Below, piece by piece: positions 29,324-39,567 of a stretch of 64,000 nucleotides of DNA. The stretch's first letter is position 1. Each line of letters begins with the position of its first letter. The position numbers were made by a program, and so were the translations under genes. The notes below the pieces were generated by a model. The model saw only the letters and a list, made by a program, of their open reading frames with translations, was not told the origin of the DNA and searched no databases. Source of the DNA: Bryopsis sp. KO-2023 (taxonomy: Eukaryota > Chlorophyta > Ulvophyceae > Bryopsidales > Bryopsidaceae); NCBI GenBank assembly GCA_030272585.1, contig BSYQ01000013.1:1922001-1986000 (forward strand). Direction: 5' to 3'.

Positions 29324-29744
29324 TGTTAGTCTTTTAGCGCTATACGAGGTAGTTTGGGATAGAGCCGAGGGTGGCTGACGCATGTGGGTTCACGAGTAAG
29401 ACAGATTAGACCCAGAGTTTGGGGCATGCGTCAGCGTACTACACTTAGGGGTACTTAAGAGGCCCACTCGTTGTTTTGACACTCATAGTTACTTTGTAAG
29501 AACTCGGGATTCGTGGGATTGGTGTGTTCCCGCTTGTGTGTGTGTTTGTGTGTGTGTGTGTTAAGTGTTTGCCTGACGCAATCACTTCCCAACCCAAGTG
29601 CTCTAGTAGCGTTCACAACCGCGCTAGCTAGAGAGTTGTCTAAAGCAACAAACCCCACAAGTATACTTGCGTTAGCCAGCAAGTTATCACGAATCCAACC
29701 AACACAGCCGACCACTATTGCGTCACCCACAAGCTTCACTATCA
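29324..29744 (+). repeat. 5' LTR of copy B
   Basis: 421 bp, TG...CA, matching 33909-34329. The primer-binding site TGGTTTCGGAGC follows at 29747-29758 and the CAAGAACTT/AAGTTCTTG palindrome at 29763-29781, as in copy A. Confidence 0.95.
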
Positions 29745-29889
29745 ATTGGTTTCGGAGCACGGCAAGAACTTTAAGTTCTTGAGATCGAAACTTGTGAACG
29801 TGGCGCAACAAACGTTTTTGTTTGTTTGTTTGGTAGAGAGAAACTCCAACCGTGGTTGTTGAGTACTCCCAAATAGTGGCTGAGAGACC

Positions 29890-32541
29890 ATGGCTGACCG
29901 TGAACACGCATTGGCAGTGCGCGAGCCTCAAGTTGAAGAGCCAGGGATTGAACCTGAGTTCGATGAGGAATTGCCTGACGCACCCAATGTTGTGTATCAA
30001 CAAATAAACGTCCAGAACATCCACAATGTCCAGCAAGCAGCTGTCGACATAGACATGGGAGCTGATGCGGAAGCCTTAAGAGAGGATGTGGATGCGGTCC
30101 ATGACCGTGTGGACGATTTAGCCCACGGGCTAAGGGGTCACCTGCAGCAAGTTGACCAGACACTGGGGCAGAGGCTAGCCCATACTGAGGCCTCTGTGTC
30201 GAACCAACTGGCTGGCGCATCAGAGGTGATCGGGCAGGCGCTGGAAACACAGCACCAGCATGCGCAACAGGTTGAGGCCACACAGCATGTGGTGGTGTCG
30301 CAACAGGAGAAGCTGGATTCAGTAGCGGCTCAACATAGTCGATACGAGCAGAGGCTATTACGCCAAGATATCGATCATAGAAAAGAAAGAGCCGAGATCA
30401 AAGCTTCTGTGGACGCAATAACGAGGAGAATGGATGCCGCAGACATTCTAGCGGACTCTCGTTTTGCTGACCTAAAAGAAGCAACTGAAGCATCAGCACT
30501 TCAGTTAAAACAACTCTCCGAGTTATCCCTTGTTCAAGGGCGGAGAATTGAAGGCTTATTAGGAACTGTTGCGGATTCCAACGAAAAAGTCGAACGGACT
30601 CTAGAATTGTTTCGGGAGTCCTTGCACAAACAAGGTGCTGAGGTGAAGCGTTTGCAGAGCTCAAGAGTAGCAATTCAAAAAGATTTGATTGCCTTGGAGA
30701 AAAAGGCATCCAAAACCTGGGATCAGCAGCAAGATGCAGCTGATGTGGTTGCCTTAAGATTATCTGGCCTGGAACAAAGCATGGAGGATGTGAGTGGCGG
30801 AAGTCAGAGTGCCCAAAGTGGAAGTGATGCTCGAGCAGTATCACCAGAGCGAGAAGAATCAACTTCTCCTGAGCCTGAGGACTCAGCCTTTGGGATGCCG
30901 CTGCCGAAGAAATCAGTAAAGCAGTTGGCTGCATCATGGCCGCCACTAGACCAGAGCTTCGCGGTAGGAATGGTTGGGGCAGGAACCTCAACAATACCGG
31001 CTCCTCCAGCAGTACAGGCCGAGGAGGGTGAAATTGTTGCTGCAGAAGCACCACCATGCACTGCAGTGGACAGCGCACCAGACGCTGATTTCACATTCCC
31101 TCAATTGATACCTCCAAGTACAAGAGCTCAGCCTGGTATACGCATCTCAGAACCCGACTCTGCCGATGGATCACGTAGACCCACACGAACTAACCCAAGA
31201 GTTCTCTCCTCAGCAGAAGTATTATATCAAATTGACCTTGAGCGTGCTAAGGCACAGGTCAGAGAAGAGAAAGGAAAAGAACCCATGCAGGTCCCCACAC
31301 GTACGGGAAGATTGGGACTTGGGTTAAGTGCTTTGGGAGCAAGGGTAGAAAATAATCCCTTTGCTGCACTTGGTTCATATGAGTCTACTGGTGGACCCAG
31401 TCGAGTTCCGCGTATGCGTGGAAACTTTGGAGACCCTGGTGATGACGACCCAGATGATGATGGCGGTGATGATTACCGCGACAGACGAAACCGCCCACCT
31501 TCCCGCATTCCAGGTGCGCCTGATGGCGGAGGAGGTGGTGGTGGCGGTGGAGATGGTGGAGGCGGTGGACCTCCCGGTGGACCTCCTGGTGGAGGTGGAG
31601 GTGGAGGTGGCGCTGGACCAGCAGGCCCAGGACCTCCTAGGCAAGGACAGTGGTTGCCTAGCACCGTCAAGTTGCAAATGCCTCGCGCATTTAACGGAAG
31701 TGGAGAACCAAAAGCCCGTAAATGGCAAGTGCTCATGACGCGGTACTTGAGAACCTGCGGAGTGCATGAAGCACAGTGGCAATCGATTATGGCCACTAAC
31801 CTTTATGGGGCTGCCTCGGATTGGTTAACGATGCAAGAGTTGAAAATTCACCGAGGTGAAAGACCACCCTTCCGTGACTGGATGGACTTCATGGATGGCT
31901 TAGCTACAGCTTTCGAATTCTCTAGTGATCGAGATGAAGCGTGGCGTGACCTCCACAAACTCAAGCAGACTGGAACAGTGAAACAGTTTGTAAAAGAGTT
32001 TCAGCGTTTGGTCTTGAGAATTCCAGACCTCGAAGAGGATCACCAGTATTTGCTCTTCGTTGATGGACTCAAGAGTGAAGTTCAGAAGCTGGTCGCTGCA
32101 ACGGTACCTCGAGATGTCGAGGCTGCCATCATATCCGCCGAACGATTGGAAGCCCTTGGAGTTGGAACACAAGGCCAAGGAGGGCAGACCAATCAGAAAA
32201 AGAAAGGAGTCTGGCGTGGTGGAAGAAAGAAGAAAGGCCAGAATCAGGGTCAGCAGCAGCAGAACCCTACACCACCAGCTCAAGCACCACCACAAGCTGC
32301 CGCAGGAGTGCAACAGCAGCAGCAACAGCAACAAGGACGAGGAGGAGGACGTGGTGGTGGTGGACGTGGACGCGGTGGTGGTAACCGTGGAAGAGGACAA
32401 GCCAATCAGGGAAGACAGAACCCCCAAGGGGGAGGGGGCTATCATTGTTATCTTTGTGGAAAGAAGGGTCACCCTGTGAGGCAATGTCCTAAGTTAGAGG
32501 AGGTGAAAAACCTCCCTAATGTAAAACAAATGTTAAACTGA
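29890..32541 (+). CDS. Gag polyprotein, copy B (883 aa)
   Basis: Same length and domain order as the copy A Gag: long N-terminal coiled coil, Gly/Pro-rich linker, Retrotrans_gag capsid domain, Arg/Gly-rich tail and a CCHC knuckle (CYLCGKKGHPVRQC). Only a small number of residue changes separate the two, and no stop or frameshift is present despite loss of the polymerase. The conserved frame implies either very recent deletion or selection for a functional Gag. It ends at TGA 32539-32541, directly after G TTA AAC (32532-32538). The A AAA AAA run found upstream in copy A is interrupted here (A AAA CAA). Confidence 0.94.
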   Translation: MADREHALAVREPQVEEPGIEPEFDEELPDAPNVVYQQINVQNIHNVQQAAVDIDMGADAEALREDVDAVHDRVDDLAHGLRGHLQQVDQTLGQRLAHTEASVSNQLAGASEVIGQALETQHQHAQQVEATQHVVVSQQEKLDSVAAQHSRYEQRLLRQDIDHRKERAEIKASVDAITRRMDAADILADSRFADLKEATEASALQLKQLSELSLVQGRRIEGLLGTVADSNEKVERTLELFRESLHKQGAEVKRLQSSRVAIQKDLIALEKKASKTWDQQQDAADVVALRLSGLEQSMEDVSGGSQSAQSGSDARAVSPEREESTSPEPEDSAFGMPLPKKSVKQLAASWPPLDQSFAVGMVGAGTSTIPAPPAVQAEEGEIVAAEAPPCTAVDSAPDADFTFPQLIPPSTRAQPGIRISEPDSADGSRRPTRTNPRVLSSAEVLYQIDLERAKAQVREEKGKEPMQVPTRTGRLGLGLSALGARVENNPFAALGSYESTGGPSRVPRMRGNFGDPGDDDPDDDGGDDYRDRRNRPPSRIPGAPDGGGGGGGGGDGGGGGPPGGPPGGGGGGGGAGPAGPGPPRQGQWLPSTVKLQMPRAFNGSGEPKARKWQVLMTRYLRTCGVHEAQWQSIMATNLYGAASDWLTMQELKIHRGERPPFRDWMDFMDGLATAFEFSSDRDEAWRDLHKLKQTGTVKQFVKEFQRLVLRIPDLEEDHQYLLFVDGLKSEVQKLVAATVPRDVEAAIISAERLEALGVGTQGQGGQTNQKKKGVWRGGRKKKGQNQGQQQQNPTPPAQAPPQAAAGVQQQQQQQQGRGGGRGGGGRGRGGGNRGRGQANQGRQNPQGGGGYHCYLCGKKGHPVRQCPKLEEVKNLPNVKQMLN

Positions 32542-33713
32542 CCGCCAGGCAGGAAACTGCTTCGTCTGAGCCTGGCCGACGCAAACGTCGTAAGCGAAAC
32601 AGAGTTCGTAGGCGGCGTAGGAAGCATAGATCAAAAGTAGGTGCCTCGAAAAAGGTTAAAAGTACTCACAGCGGAAAACCTGAGGAGCGGACTAGTACAC
32701 CGCGTGAAGAGAGAACAGAGACACTCTCCACATCTACCCAATCGGCACAGGACAACTGCGATTGGAAAAATGAACAGAAGGAAAGCACACCGGATGAGAT
32801 GGACGCGCCTCATGCGTCATCTGCATCTCTTCCCTCTGTTAGTGAATCTGTGGGCTCATTGGAGTCACAGAGTAGTCTACAGGAGTCCCTGCCTGCAGAC
32901 GTAGACGATAGTGGGTCAGAAACAACCCAGCGGTCTACCACAGAGCGAGTTAATGTGTCAGAAGTTCGATCAACTTCGTCAACCAAGGGTGACACATGCC
33001 CTCTGTTAAAAATTCAAGAAGTGCCTGTGAGAGGGTACGAAGTAAAAGCACGGATCAAGACCACGGACCTTTATGCATTCATTGATTGTGGAAGTACCGC
33101 AAACTATATCAATGACAAGGTAGCGCGTGATCTCGGGTTGTCGATTACACCAAGCTCAAAGAGAGCAATGTTGGCAAACGGAGATATTAAAGAACTGGCT
33201 GGCAGCTGTAACAACCTCCGAGTAAAGATAGGAGGGCTGAAGTGCAAAATGAAAGCGGATCTGTTCCCAGACCTTGGTTATGACCTAATATTGGGCATGC
33301 CTTGGTTGCAGAAAGAAAACCCCCGCATAGACTTTCAGCAGAATGAGATTTCAGTTTGCAAAAACAGCCAAGTGTTTCATCTCCCGTTGCGTCATCCAAC
33401 CCAAGAGAGTATGGACAACAAGTCCATCGCCACCGTCTCCCCATTCTCTCTACCTGCCCATATGTTGAAGCTGACACGCTCGACGTTCGAAGAAATCCCT
33501 CCGTTCCCGGCTGAGCACGAGAAGTTGCCACACTGCAACATGTGTGTGAAGCGGCAGCTCAAGGTGTCCGGCATCACAAGGGATCTGCCATTCCTAAAAT
33601 CCAAGAGGGTGGCTGCCGCATTTGATCCCTGTGTCCGGTATCGTGCAGTGCAGCAAGCGCATGCGCAAGAGCAGCGTGCTATCCAGCAAGCGCAAGCGCA
33701 GGAACAGCGTTAA
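32539..33713 (+). CDS. Copy B protease fused in frame to the ORF3 C-terminus
   Basis: Reached by -1 frameshifting after gag; internal ATG at 32799 (304 aa). It keeps the basic linker, the retropepsin active site FIDCGST and the ILGMPW core. At about residue 205 the deletion junction (HPTQES / MDNKSIATV) passes in frame into the C-terminal part of the third ORF, with its CxxC (HCNMCVKR) and Gln/Ala-rich tail. There is at most one base of microhomology at the junction, consistent with end joining or template switching. The fusion keeps the ORF3 tail that is frameshifted in copy A. The protease is probably active; the fused tail has no known role. Confidence 0.8.
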
Positions 33714-33908
33714 GGAGGAGGGAAAAGGAGTTATCGTCGACCAAGTGTGTGCGTGCAGCAGCTGTCAGAGACGTCAGAGCAAGAGACAGGTCCAAGACAG
33801 TTGGGTGTGGGTATGGGAGTGGGTGAGTTTTGTGTTTGTGTTTTTGTGTTTTTGTTTTTCTTTGTGTTTTGGTGTGCGTGGGCGCCCACTTTTTGCGGGG
33901 GGGGCGTA

Positions 33909-34329
33909 TGTTAGTCTTTTAGCGCTATACGAGGTAGTTTGGGATAGAGCCGAGGGTGGCTGACGCATGTGGGTTCACGAGTAAGACAGATTAGACCCAG
34001 AGTTTGGGGCATGCGTCAGCGTACTACACTTAGGGGTACTTAAGAGGCCCACTCGTTGTTTTGACACTCATAGTTACTTTGTAAGAACTCGGGATTCGTG
34101 GGATTGGTGTGTTCCCGCTTGTGTGTGTGTTTGTGTGTGTGTGTGTTAAGTGTTTGCCTGACGCAATCACTTCCCAACCCAAGTGCTCTAGTAGCGTTCA
34201 CAACCGCGCTAGCTAGAGAGTTGTCTAAAGCAACAAACCCCACAAGTATACTTGCGTTAGCCAGCAAGTTATCACGAATCCAACCAACACAGCCGACCAC
34301 TATTGCGTCACCCACAAGCTTCACTATCA
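33909..34329 (+). repeat. 3' LTR of copy B
   Basis: 421 bp, preceded by a G-run polypurine tract (GCGGGGGGGGCGTA) and followed by the target duplication CCTTT. The 33714-33908 segment is GT-rich untranslated sequence as in copy A. Confidence 0.95.
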
Positions 34330-35786
34330 CCTTTACTGTCCATTACATACGCCTCCACCGTTTTCTCTTCGCCATTCACCTGTAGTGGCAACTTGATAAC
34401 TCCGTCCAAGGTGCTTCTATGCCCGTCCCCAAGAACCACAAATCGATCGCAAGGAAGAATCTGTGATTCCATTTTCAAGGCCTGCAGTAGACTCCTTTGA
34501 ACAAACGTACTGGTGGCGCCAGTATCAATAAGGCCGGCCACCTTACATCCCTGGAGGTCCACAGGAAGGTGGAGGCTGGCCTTTTCGTTCCGAGTAATCG
34601 CTGAACCACATCGCTCTGTGATTCCCCCATGCAAATACAAATCTTCCTGGACTTCCTTGAGGGTCCCTTCTTCCGCATCAAAGAATTCGTCATCCGAGGA
34701 TGTGAAATCTTCTGGATAGCATTCAGGCATTCCCAACCAGCGACGCCCTTCGTGACGAGTTATACCGCTGTTTTCGAATCCCAAGGTCTCATGCCTCATG
34801 CATTGATCAGCTGACTCACTTCCTCCTTCATCTGCCGCGTGTTCATCCGACCCTGTAGCCTCACGTTGTCCCGGCCCCATCACGTCATTCCATTCTGATT
34901 CAACTTCGTCCACAGCGACGCCATGAAACCGTCGTGCATCGTACTTCCCACCACGACCACCCTCGCCTCGGCCACTTCCTGTAAAACGAACACCCTTGTA
35001 CCCAGAACCTCCTCCTTTGAGAAAACGTTCTGCCTCACTTCTGTAGCTTTTTTCGTCCATTAATTTTTTCCAACCTATCATTAGGCTGTTTTTCGACTTG
35101 ATCTCCTGAAAATCGATTTCACCTCCCCTCAAGATCTTTTCACGTACTCCAGCGAGTACATCGATTTCCATCATGTCACCACCCCCTCCTCCTGAGGAAC
35201 CGCTCGAAATGGTGTTGAGCCCATGCCAATAGATCCATCGCCGAATGCTTCCAAGCATAGTAACCAGACTGCAATCCGAAGGCAACACGGCCACAGCAAC
35301 CTGTAATTCACGAGGGAGTTTTGCATACAGACAACGTTTCTTGTTTTCTTCGCTCACATCATCATACAGTTCCATGGTCAGGATCATCCTCTCCAAGAAA
35401 ACATCCAACACCTCCCCCTTGGTTCGTGAAAACCGGCGCAACCTGTCCAAATTGGTTTCAGCGCTTGCTGGAATACGCATTTCCATCATCTTTTTGAATA
35501 CTTTCCATCGTTTCTCCTCGGGTGGAATGACCCCAGCCAACGCCCCTATTGCAAACCAACTTCCGTACTCTGCAACCAACTCCGCATCCGTCTTTGTCGC
35601 CACCAACTCGTAAGCTTTCAACGCATACAGCGCCGCATTTCCCCCTGGCACTGTACTTTTCATAAACATGCGCAACCGTTTAGAAAACTCTGGCCCGTCC
35701 GCCATCACTTCTGCGTGGGCGAAGATCCACTGCGCAGCCTCTCGAGACCACGCTCGGATCTTATTCGAGTTCCCCTTGTCTCCTTC

Positions 35787-35807
35787 TGGTCCTGGGTTAA
35801 CTTCTAC
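35787..35807 (-). other. 2A-like peptide motif
   Basis: The frame reads GCVEVNPGP after a leucine-rich stretch. The 2A consensus is D-V/I-E-x-N-P-G-P, which makes ribosomes skip the Gly-Pro bond. Here Cys replaces the Asp, so activity is uncertain. If active, it would release the ~86-residue hydrophobic leader from Gag. Confidence 0.55.
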
Positions 35808-36034
35808 GCACCCCATCTGAAGTAACAAAAGTAAAAGCGCTCTTGACATCACACTTTTCAGCGTACCCCCCTGACGCAACTCGCGACTCCGTTTCCACGC
35901 TCTGTTCTTCTCTCGTTTGGTGAGACGGCAGTCACGAGTCGCCACATCCAGTGGAGTGTGTGGTGTGTGAGATCCCCATAGCAACAGCCAGCTGTACCAC
36001 AGCGCGCGCGCCAGTCGACGGTATAACTTTACCC

Positions 36035-36046
36035 GCTCCGAAACCA
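36035..36046 (-). promoter_or_regulatory. Primer-binding site of the - strand element
   Basis: TGGTTTCGGAGC on the - strand, directly adjoining the 5' LTR. It is identical to the site in copies A and B, suggesting the same tRNA primer (an initiator-Met-like tRNA ending GCUCCGAAACCA). Confidence 0.75.
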
Positions 36047-36195
36047 TGTTGTGTATATTCTTGCACTCAGTCACTCAACAGAAACAACAGTTACAGCTCG
36101 TTCGAGAGGACGTTCCCCAGTTATAGTCGAAACCTAGTCACTGTCTATCCATCTAGTGTCTGCCCCTGACATAATCATCCGTGATTTTCCCAACA
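36047..36195 (-). repeat. 5' LTR of the - strand element
   Basis: 149 bp, apparently identical to 25954-26102, flanked by CTGAC. Confidence 0.95.
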
Positions 36196-36200
36196 CTGAC

Positions 36201-36528
36201 TGTCACCCCCAACCTTCCTGAGAAGGTCGATCGAACCAAGGTTTTTCTTTTCGAAGTGCTGATCAACACTAAGACTTTGATTCAGAAGGGTGTTGATTTG
36301 GTGTCTTTTACTCTGCGCTATGTCAGACCTGACTGACGACGATTGTGGTGGTTATCAGAAACGTGGGCGAAGCTTGCATGAAACTGTGGAGCACGGAGCG
36401 GTTCGGACCTCCTTTCTCGTAACTTCACCGATCGGCTTCTTTGTGGCCGATAAGCTCTGCTGCTTTGGGCTGGTTATCTTTGTCATTTCTTCTGGAGAAA
36501 AAACACCACGTCGGATCTTGCGTTTTTG
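36201..36528. other. Upstream region of the peroxiredoxin gene
   Basis: Contains an open + strand stretch of about 45 codons from the target duplication to TGA near 36,335, and another open frame ending at 36528. Neither shows a recognisable motif. The region should hold the peroxiredoxin promoter or 5' UTR; no clear TATA box is seen. The LTR element sits 328 bp upstream of the start codon. Confidence 0.35.
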
Positions 36529-39500
36529 ATGTCGACGACGCGCTCGGGACTGATTTTGCCTCGGCAACGTGCACCTGCGTTTTCGACAAAAGGGGTGTTC
36601 CAAGGCTCCATCGAGAGCTTCTCTTCCGACCAATACGAAGGAAAATGGCTGGTTCTGTTCTTCTACCCTTTCGATTATACTTTCGTGTGCCCCACAGAGG
36701 TAAACGCTCAAGCAGGATCTCCTGTTCGATGCGCTCTTTCTGTCTATCTAGCGAACCTTCGCTGATTTGTACGGGCAACGATTCGTTCGCTGTGGGAGTG
36801 TTTCGGTGACGGTTTTGATGACGGTTTTGATGACGGTTTTGATCGACGCTCGTCTTTCTGACAAGCAATCTCGTCAAAAATTTTCGTGTGTTTTGCGTAG
36901 TTGGTGGCTTTCAGTTCAGCGGCCAAGAGGTTTGAAGAGTTGGGAGCCCAGGTGGTGGTCCGATAAATTTAACACCATCATATTGTTGCCAGAAATTAAC
37001 ACTCTGGTGGAATTTATTTGTGTGTTTGGGAAAAGATTGAATTTACAAGTAAACAGTGGTTTTCAATAAGAAATATTTTCACTGAATAGCTATAGATGTA
37101 ATACCTTGGCCAGTCAATTATTTGCATTCTTTTTAGTTTCGTTTTTATTTATTTTTTTTTGGGGGTGGATTTCAGTCATGATGCGACCTGCATCAGCTGG
37201 AATCCCCCCAAATAGATGTTATTAATGCTTTCGTGTCAGTTTCTTTCTTTCAAATTTCAGTGGATGGGACCAGTCTGACACTGGAACTTGCCCACAGGTG
37301 GTGGCGGTTTCTTGCGACAGCGTGCATGTCCATTTTTCGTGGATGTCGGTGCCCCAAGCAGAAGGGGGGGTCGGAATGTTGAACTTTCCCTTGCTGGCGG
37401 ACAACACAAAGCGAATGTCCAGGGATTACGGGGTGCTGGTGGAGGACGCGGACGATGAGTTGTGTGGGGCATCCCTCAGAGCGCTGTTCATCATCGATCC
37501 GAAGTTTGTTGTAAGGTTTGATGGGGGTTTAAAAAAAGATCTTCTGTCGGCGAGAAACTGTGTATGGACAGACATGCAAACTCGTCCCATCATCACCATT
37601 GGCCTTTTTGTTTTTCAATGCTGCTTTTTTTATTCTTTTTGAAATCGTGTCCCCTTTAAAAGAAAAACCTTTATTTTTAAACACTGTATGCTACATCCAG
37701 ACGGATGTAAATAGGTGTTAGGGCCTGGACCAGCTTATTATGGTCTAGTTTGATTTGCTGCTGATATGGGGTTGTTGCTGGAGGCAATATCTTGACCATC
37801 CTTTTTGCATTAGTTAATCGTCAGTGGTGTTCACCCATCCATTTCTCAAATCGGGTTTTATATCTTATGTTCAGTCACATTGGTGTCACCAATGCTCAGG
37901 AAAGGAAAATCTGGGCAATCAGAAAATTGAAATCCTATTATTCCCCCCCCCCCCAGGTGGTGATATTTCATTGCTGTGTATTTTTTGAATCCAGGTCGGT
38001 GGTAGTCAATGATGAAGCGGTGGGAAGAAGTGTGGAAGAAACCATTCGATTGATCCAAGCATTTCAATACGCGGACGAACATGGGGAAACTTGTCCAGGT
38101 AATTTTTTTTTTTCAACTCGATGCTGAGTCACCACTGTTGCTGAATTCCAACTCTTGATCAATTATTATTATTATTATTATCAATTATTCAATTCAGGCA
38201 ACTGTCCAGATTGGGGGTTAAGCCGAATGTGAAGAAAGGCCTCGTGAAAATATCCTCAACAACAAGAACTTCTGAAATAAAGTCATAAATGCGAAATATA
38301 TATTGGTGAAAGTACATATAATCAGAAATTAAATCGTACGTTTTTACCGAGTAGTTCTGAATAGAGTGATGAACGCGAAATATATATATCTGAAAATTAA
38401 AAAAAATCAGAAATTAAATTGTACGTTGGCACACCGGATGCGTAATGCTCGGATGATCTAGTTCAGACTCTGGAGAAGGGGGTGGGGATGAAAGTTTCTG
38501 TTTTCAAAAATCTTTTTCCCAGTATTTTAATGGAATTAATTGTGGGAAAAAAAAGGCAAGGATGGAAAGCTTTGTCTGGATAAAATGGCCTGCCTTTTCT
38601 GGAAGGGAAAAGGAAAAAAGCAAGAAGAAGATAAAAAAAAAAAGCAAGAAATGACAAAAATGGCGGAATGGATTGGCAGGCCGAGTCTGGAACAACGACC
38701 AAAACACACCAAAAAGAGAGAACGATATTCCAGAAAAGGTCGAAATCGAAGGGAAGAATGAATATCAAGACACCGTGACTGTCGAAAGGGAAATTAAGAT
38801 CGACGCAACACCACCACCACCACCACCACCTGGCAAAACAACCCCTGAGCAAAATTCAGATGATGATTTGCTGGTTCCTGTGAAAGGGGCCGCTCCCTGT
38901 TCGGGCTGTCGATCTTGCTGACAGAAACTGCCATTTTTTTTGCAACTTTCGATTTCATTTCTTTTCAACGGATTGTACGAATATGTATTATTGGCAATTC
39001 ACCACACCGGTGAATCATAGGAGGCCGTTTTTCAAACAGGAGGGGGAACATAGGAGAACTGAGTGTATACAGCCAGGTTTCTGTCTGACCTGGGGGGCTC
39101 GACTGATCAACCACCACGTCCTTGTGGTGGTTGGTTGGTTGATCAAATGAAGGCTGTTGGGGAAGGGGTCGATTTGAGAATTGAACAATAGATATTATTG
39201 ACGACATGTCGTGCAGCGTTGATGTTTTTTTTTCTGATTTTGTACGTGTAAATAGCTGAAGAAGCCGGTTGCCTGAGTTTGTCGAGCAATACTGGAAGGC
39301 CAAAACGACCACCAACGATAATAAACAAGAAAAGAAAAATCTCTTATGCATTTAACATCGACACTGAAAAACACCCCATAAAAGTTACTACCAGTCAGCC
39401 CCTGTCCACGTGAAACGTTGTTGTTTTTTCCTTTGATCATATTGAATTTTGTTTTGAAGGTTTTCTTTGCTTCTGTTTTAGCAAATTGGAAACCTGGAGA

Positions 39501-39567
39501 CGACACGATTGCACCGGACCATAAGCGGTCCAAATCCTTTTTTTCCAAATGGAGCAAGAAGAATTGA
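36529..39567 (+). CDS. Typical 2-Cys peroxiredoxin (209 aa, 5 exons)
   Basis: Reduces H2O2 and organic peroxides using thioredoxin-type electrons. Exons, all with matching phases: 36529-36699, 36901-36951, 37298-37515, 37995-38098 and 39482-39567 (TGA); the last intron is 1,383 bp. Peroxidatic Cys in [12 protein letters not shown]; resolving Cys in HGETCPANWKPG, encoded across the last intron. The C-terminal tail ends [11 protein letters not shown]. The GGLG loop is GGVG and the C-terminal YF is FF, close to the pattern of hyperoxidation-sensitive eukaryotic peroxiredoxins. No targeting peptide is evident at the chosen ATG (MSTTRSG), so the product is probably cytosolic. Length is normal for the family. 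A shorter exon at 38198 was rejected because the exon at 39482 gives the conserved ending. Confidence 0.93.

Larger units (their letters stand above)
29324..34329 (+). mobile_element. Copy B: pol-deleted relative of copy A, nested insertion
   Basis: 5,006 bp with two 421-bp LTRs that look identical and a target duplication CCTTT (29319-29323 and 34330-34334). It is inserted in the protease region of the - strand element. The body matches copy A except for an internal deletion of about 5.1 kb: copy A positions of about 12,040 and 17,135 are joined near 33,410, removing RT, RNase H, integrase, chromodomain and most of the third ORF. Gag and the protease core remain open. The LTRs differ from those of copy A by a small replacement after GTTTTGACA and by GT-run length, so B belongs to a sister subfamily. 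Confidence 0.96.
34330..36047 (-). pseudogene. Gag-protease of the - strand element, cut by copy B
   Basis: The likely start ATG (36047-36045) overlaps the last base of the 5' LTR and the primer-binding site; the frame is also open into the LTR. N-terminal leader of about 85 residues with a hydrophobic stretch (LLLLLL), ending in the 2A-like motif CVEVNPGP (NPGP at 35798-35787). Then a helical capsid-like domain (about residues 100-270 of the frame), a Gly-rich and acidic linker, and a retropepsin active site GLIDTGATSTFV near the 3' end. The frame runs to the target duplication at 34334 and terminates within copy B. No CCHC knuckle is seen. Without the insertion it would continue into 29318-29072. 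Confidence 0.85.
25954..36195 (-). mobile_element. LTR retrotransposon on the - strand, split by copy B
   Basis: Bounded by two 149-bp LTRs (TGTTG...CAACA) that look identical, with the 5-bp target duplication CTGAC (25949-25953 and 36196-36200). Without the nested insertion it would be about 5.2 kb. Order on the - strand: 5' LTR, primer-binding site, Gag with 2A-like motif, protease, RT, RNase H, integrase, 3' LTR, which is the Ty3/Gypsy order. There is no chromodomain and no CCHC knuckle that I can see. The clade is unresolved. A diverged solo LTR of the same family lies at 41116-41286. Confidence 0.95.

Noticed and set aside
38198..38232. Possible short last exon of the peroxiredoxin gene (phase-compatible, ends in TGA)
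   Set aside because: The exon at 39482-39567 is also phase-compatible and gives the conserved NWKPG ending, which this one lacks.
38673..38921. Open frame ending in a CSGCRSC-like tail inside the last peroxiredoxin intron
   Set aside because: No splice phase links it to the gene and its composition is low-complexity (proline and lysine runs).
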